Of a stretch of 6,908 bases of DNA, positions 6,701 through 6,908 are shown piece after piece. Under the pieces are notes generated by a model that was not told where the DNA came from, did no database searches, and was given only the letters and a program-made list of their open reading frames with translations. Numbering within the stretch: the stretch's first letter is position 1; each line of letters begins with the position of its first letter. Source of the stretch: an uncultured Bacilli bacterium (GTDB lineage Bacteria; Bacillota_I; Bacilli_A; RFN20; CAG-826); the NCBI GenBank assembly GCA_934133115.1, contig CAKPAV010000092.1, positions 1 to 6,908 on the forward strand. The letters run 5' to 3'. The position numbers and the translations under genes are program-made.

Positions 6701-6773
6701 AATTATTATGGTAGCTCTTGGTTGGACTGGCGCTAATAATGGCGGGCATGTTTACGCTATTACAATGAAATAA
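3726..6773 (+). CDS. Large exported protein with three propeller-like modules
   Basis: The gene encodes 1015 residues from ATG 3726 (AGGAGG 7 bases upstream) to TAA 6771-6773. Residues 1-22 (MKKLFVYSALVLCGTALSTV, then GF) form a Sec-type signal or N-terminal anchor. Cys13 sits in the hydrophobic core but the preceding LVL is a poor lipobox, so a lipoprotein is doubtful. Residues 23-63 are a Lys/Ser/Asn-rich linker. Residues about 64-182 form a separate domain (YVQTATDEEGYDYLRFATAIKG, YTRHIDG, VTTLYKGI, YYWACYTI) that I cannot name. Propeller-like modules follow at about 212-436, 476-744 and 786-1014, joined by linkers with similar spacing, and the protein ends right after the last strand. There is no LPXTG, no C-terminal membrane segment and no recognisable catalytic motif. 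It is clearly related in its modules to the gene at 370-3531. The likely role is extracellular binding or scaffolding beside the GH3-like enzyme; this is inference. It is probably transcribed with the upstream genes. Confidence 0.88.
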   Translation: MKKLFVYSALVLCGTALSTVGFNTLKDNVKEDIVSSTNDFMNDKKSINKINVKKASKSSTKFNSSKIYVQTATDEEGYDYLRFATAIKGNFNNISYTRHIDGLTDKTDTVTTLYKGITANNEDNFFNGIKLLNHNITSTSDYYWACYTIKFVTDTYKNSDISITFKVDGYEASKTTSLNTIKYDLNDETLFDNVNAKYDVVTLGDKINNSGYGYIQGLCNDNENLYYTLSQNNKVTKIIKRNFKTGVEEVIANGIDLSDTIEDGGHIRLINNKFYILTNKHTLVCYDLSTNAVVDNDLVFNGLEGTLLDFDFIESRSQFATINTSGLIQFYDLDMNVVSTIQSAAVSGFKLKSFRFDKEHIYVASNQNNARTIAINIYDYDGNKVSTYNVTNSVFLSSQSSNFNVSNFLFFNNKLYVSALTWNSGTYSGLYELSYNSSVLLKNNWEDYYNYANLEANSVDYNFDTLTNSFAVNGKINVQGACTDYSGSRYAYYAFNDSNNNKGVIAKYDFVKNEVVGYSKEYVACDTGKWTGDNANIFYYEGKIFVIKTDGTFASVNASDITGNGVGEVTSNDESLKFLNASNKALTGITSVAYSNVEEKFAVVASSKLYIYSKDLKQLNSGNEISIGNTQTLYVDGDKLYFVSGEGKGSYQETTTDSEETSTTTTYQYNYINIVKLNWNGTKSGNTITLGDKTNPIGEIYEQTEAKRNVQNMVVVDGNLYVATLSWAWINNVSSGAMIHKFNVKNADTLTSNKDLLLGEYLEMNKLNDKANSFEANAYIKNDTKGGQYIQGITTDGDNLYLAYTTNNNAKITIARCNPVTKELVKGTAYDLNTTGDNHDAGKIFFYNNQVWVVKDRSNQVFGVNKDTLVTTGDTMTFALPSGVNAFDVKYNEANELFVVYGSDGKIYMFSDPSTLVNTPFSVGTNKKSITINDSYIYVNSSSNNQQSLTVETYDYDGNKIINGFNLGADNICDASVSNSFNTQAFIEYKGLIIMVALGWTGANNGGHVYAITMK
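3915..4271 (+). other. Unnamed N-terminal beta-rich domain of the 1015-residue protein
   Basis: Codons about 64-182 hold a compact domain before the propellers, with LRFATAIKG, a TRHIDG turn, VTTLYKGI, a YYWACYTIKF strand and ITFKVDG near the end. Alternating hydrophobic residues suggest a beta-sandwich. It has no counterpart in the sister protein, which instead has Ig-like and CBM-like domains before its propellers. Confidence 0.5.
4359..5033 (+). repeat. Propeller-like module, copy 3 of 5 (protein-level repeat)
   Basis: Blade-like units: YIQGLCNDNENLYYTL; IRLINNKFYILTNKHTLVCYD; FIESRSQFATINTSGLIQFYD; FDKEHIYVASNQ with INIYDYDGNKV; and NVSNFLFFNNKLYVSALTW with LYELSY. The last-blade Cys of copies 1 and 2 is replaced by Leu. 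Confidence 0.65.
5151..5957 (+). repeat. Propeller-like module, copy 4 of 5 (protein-level repeat)
   Basis: Blade-like units: NVQGACTDYSGSRYAYYAF with YDFVKNEVVGY; FYYEGKIFVIKTDG; YSNVEEKFAVVASSKLYIYS; VDGDKLYFVSG with IVKLNWNGTKSG; and NVQNMVVVDGNLYVATLSW with MIHKFNV. It is the longest of the three copies in this protein because of a Thr/Ser/Glu-rich insert at 5667-5729 in the fourth blade. Confidence 0.65.
6081..6767 (+). repeat. Propeller-like module, copy 5 of 5 (protein-level repeat)
   Basis: Blade-like units: YIQGITTDGDNLYLAY with CNPVTKELVKG; FYNNQVWVVKDRSNQVFGV; YNEANELFVVYGSDGKIYMFS; INDSYIYVNSSSN with VETYDYDGNKI; and NTQAFIEYKGLIIMVALGW with VYAITM. Neither motif Cys is kept. The fold closes at the protein's last residues. 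Confidence 0.65.
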
Positions 6774-6791
6774 ATAGTAGTAAAAACATAT

Positions 6792-6825
6792 AAAAAGACG
6801 GGAATTTGACTAGCCCGTCTTTTTT
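6792..6825. terminator. Bidirectional intrinsic terminator between convergent genes
   Basis: AAAAAGACGGG (6792-6802) pairs with CCCGTCTTTTT (6814-6824) across an 11-base loop. Six T residues follow on the plus strand and a five-T run follows the GC stem on the minus strand. It lies 18 bases after the 1015-residue protein's stop and 7 bases from the end of the opposing gene, so it can end transcripts from both sides. Confidence 0.9.
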
Positions 6826-6832
6826 CATGCAC

Positions 6833-6908
6833 TTATTTATTAACAATAGATGAAATTTCATGTAAATGATGATAGATTGTTTCTAATTCTTGATCAGATA
6901 AATGAGCG
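6833..6908 (-). CDS. C-terminal tail of a minus-strand gene, possibly a MarR-type regulator (partial)
   Basis: On the minus strand, 24 codons run from the right edge to TAA (6833-6835 on the plus strand), reading AHLSDQELETIYHHLHEISS, then IVNK. The 'LS..ELE.I...L..I' amphipathic helix is how many MarR-family regulators end, but other helical proteins end this way too, so the family is a weak guess. The gene reads convergently with the surface-protein operon and shares the terminator at 6792-6825. If it is a regulator, nothing here shows what it controls. Confidence 0.5.
   Translation of the reverse strand, partial: AHLSDQELETIYHHLHEISSIVNK

Overview
The window is very AT-rich, uses ATG starts preceded by strong AGGAGG-type Shine-Dalgarno sites, and encodes Trp with TGG throughout. 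Together with Lys/Asn/Tyr-rich surface proteins this suggests a low-GC Bacillota, for example a gut Bacilli lineage (RF39/RFN20-like, Erysipelotrichales or an Acholeplasma relative) using the standard bacterial code. The placement is inference; nothing in the window fixes the taxon.

Layout, left to right. Positions 1-368 hold the 3' end of a gene whose product ends like a GH3 (beta-glucosidase-type) glycosidase, followed by a C-terminal membrane anchor. One base later (370-3531) lies a long reading frame for a membrane-anchored, multidomain surface protein: N-terminal signal anchor, three Ig-like beta domains, a CBM6/35-like carbohydrate-binding domain and two beta-propeller-like domains. It is interrupted by a single in-frame TAA at 1201-1203, so as written it yields a 277-residue stub plus a long downstream frame with no credible start. 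A hairpin follows (3537-3563), then a 42-codon gene (3586-3714). The stop of that gene lies inside the Shine-Dalgarno site of a 1015-residue exported protein (3726-6773) with three more copies of the same propeller module. A strong terminator (6792-6825) works on both strands and separates this block from the tail of a convergent minus-strand gene (6833-6908), possibly a MarR-type regulator.

The genes from the left edge to 6773 are tightly packed on one strand and look like one operon whose promoter lies left of the window. The combined picture is a cell-surface glycan system: an anchored glycosidase beside large binding proteins. The most distinctive content is a repeated unit, seen five times in two proteins, of a linker with an EY(L/V)-type motif plus about five blades of roughly 40-50 residues. 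First and last blades carry related Q-G-x-C-type motifs. I cannot assign this module to a named family.
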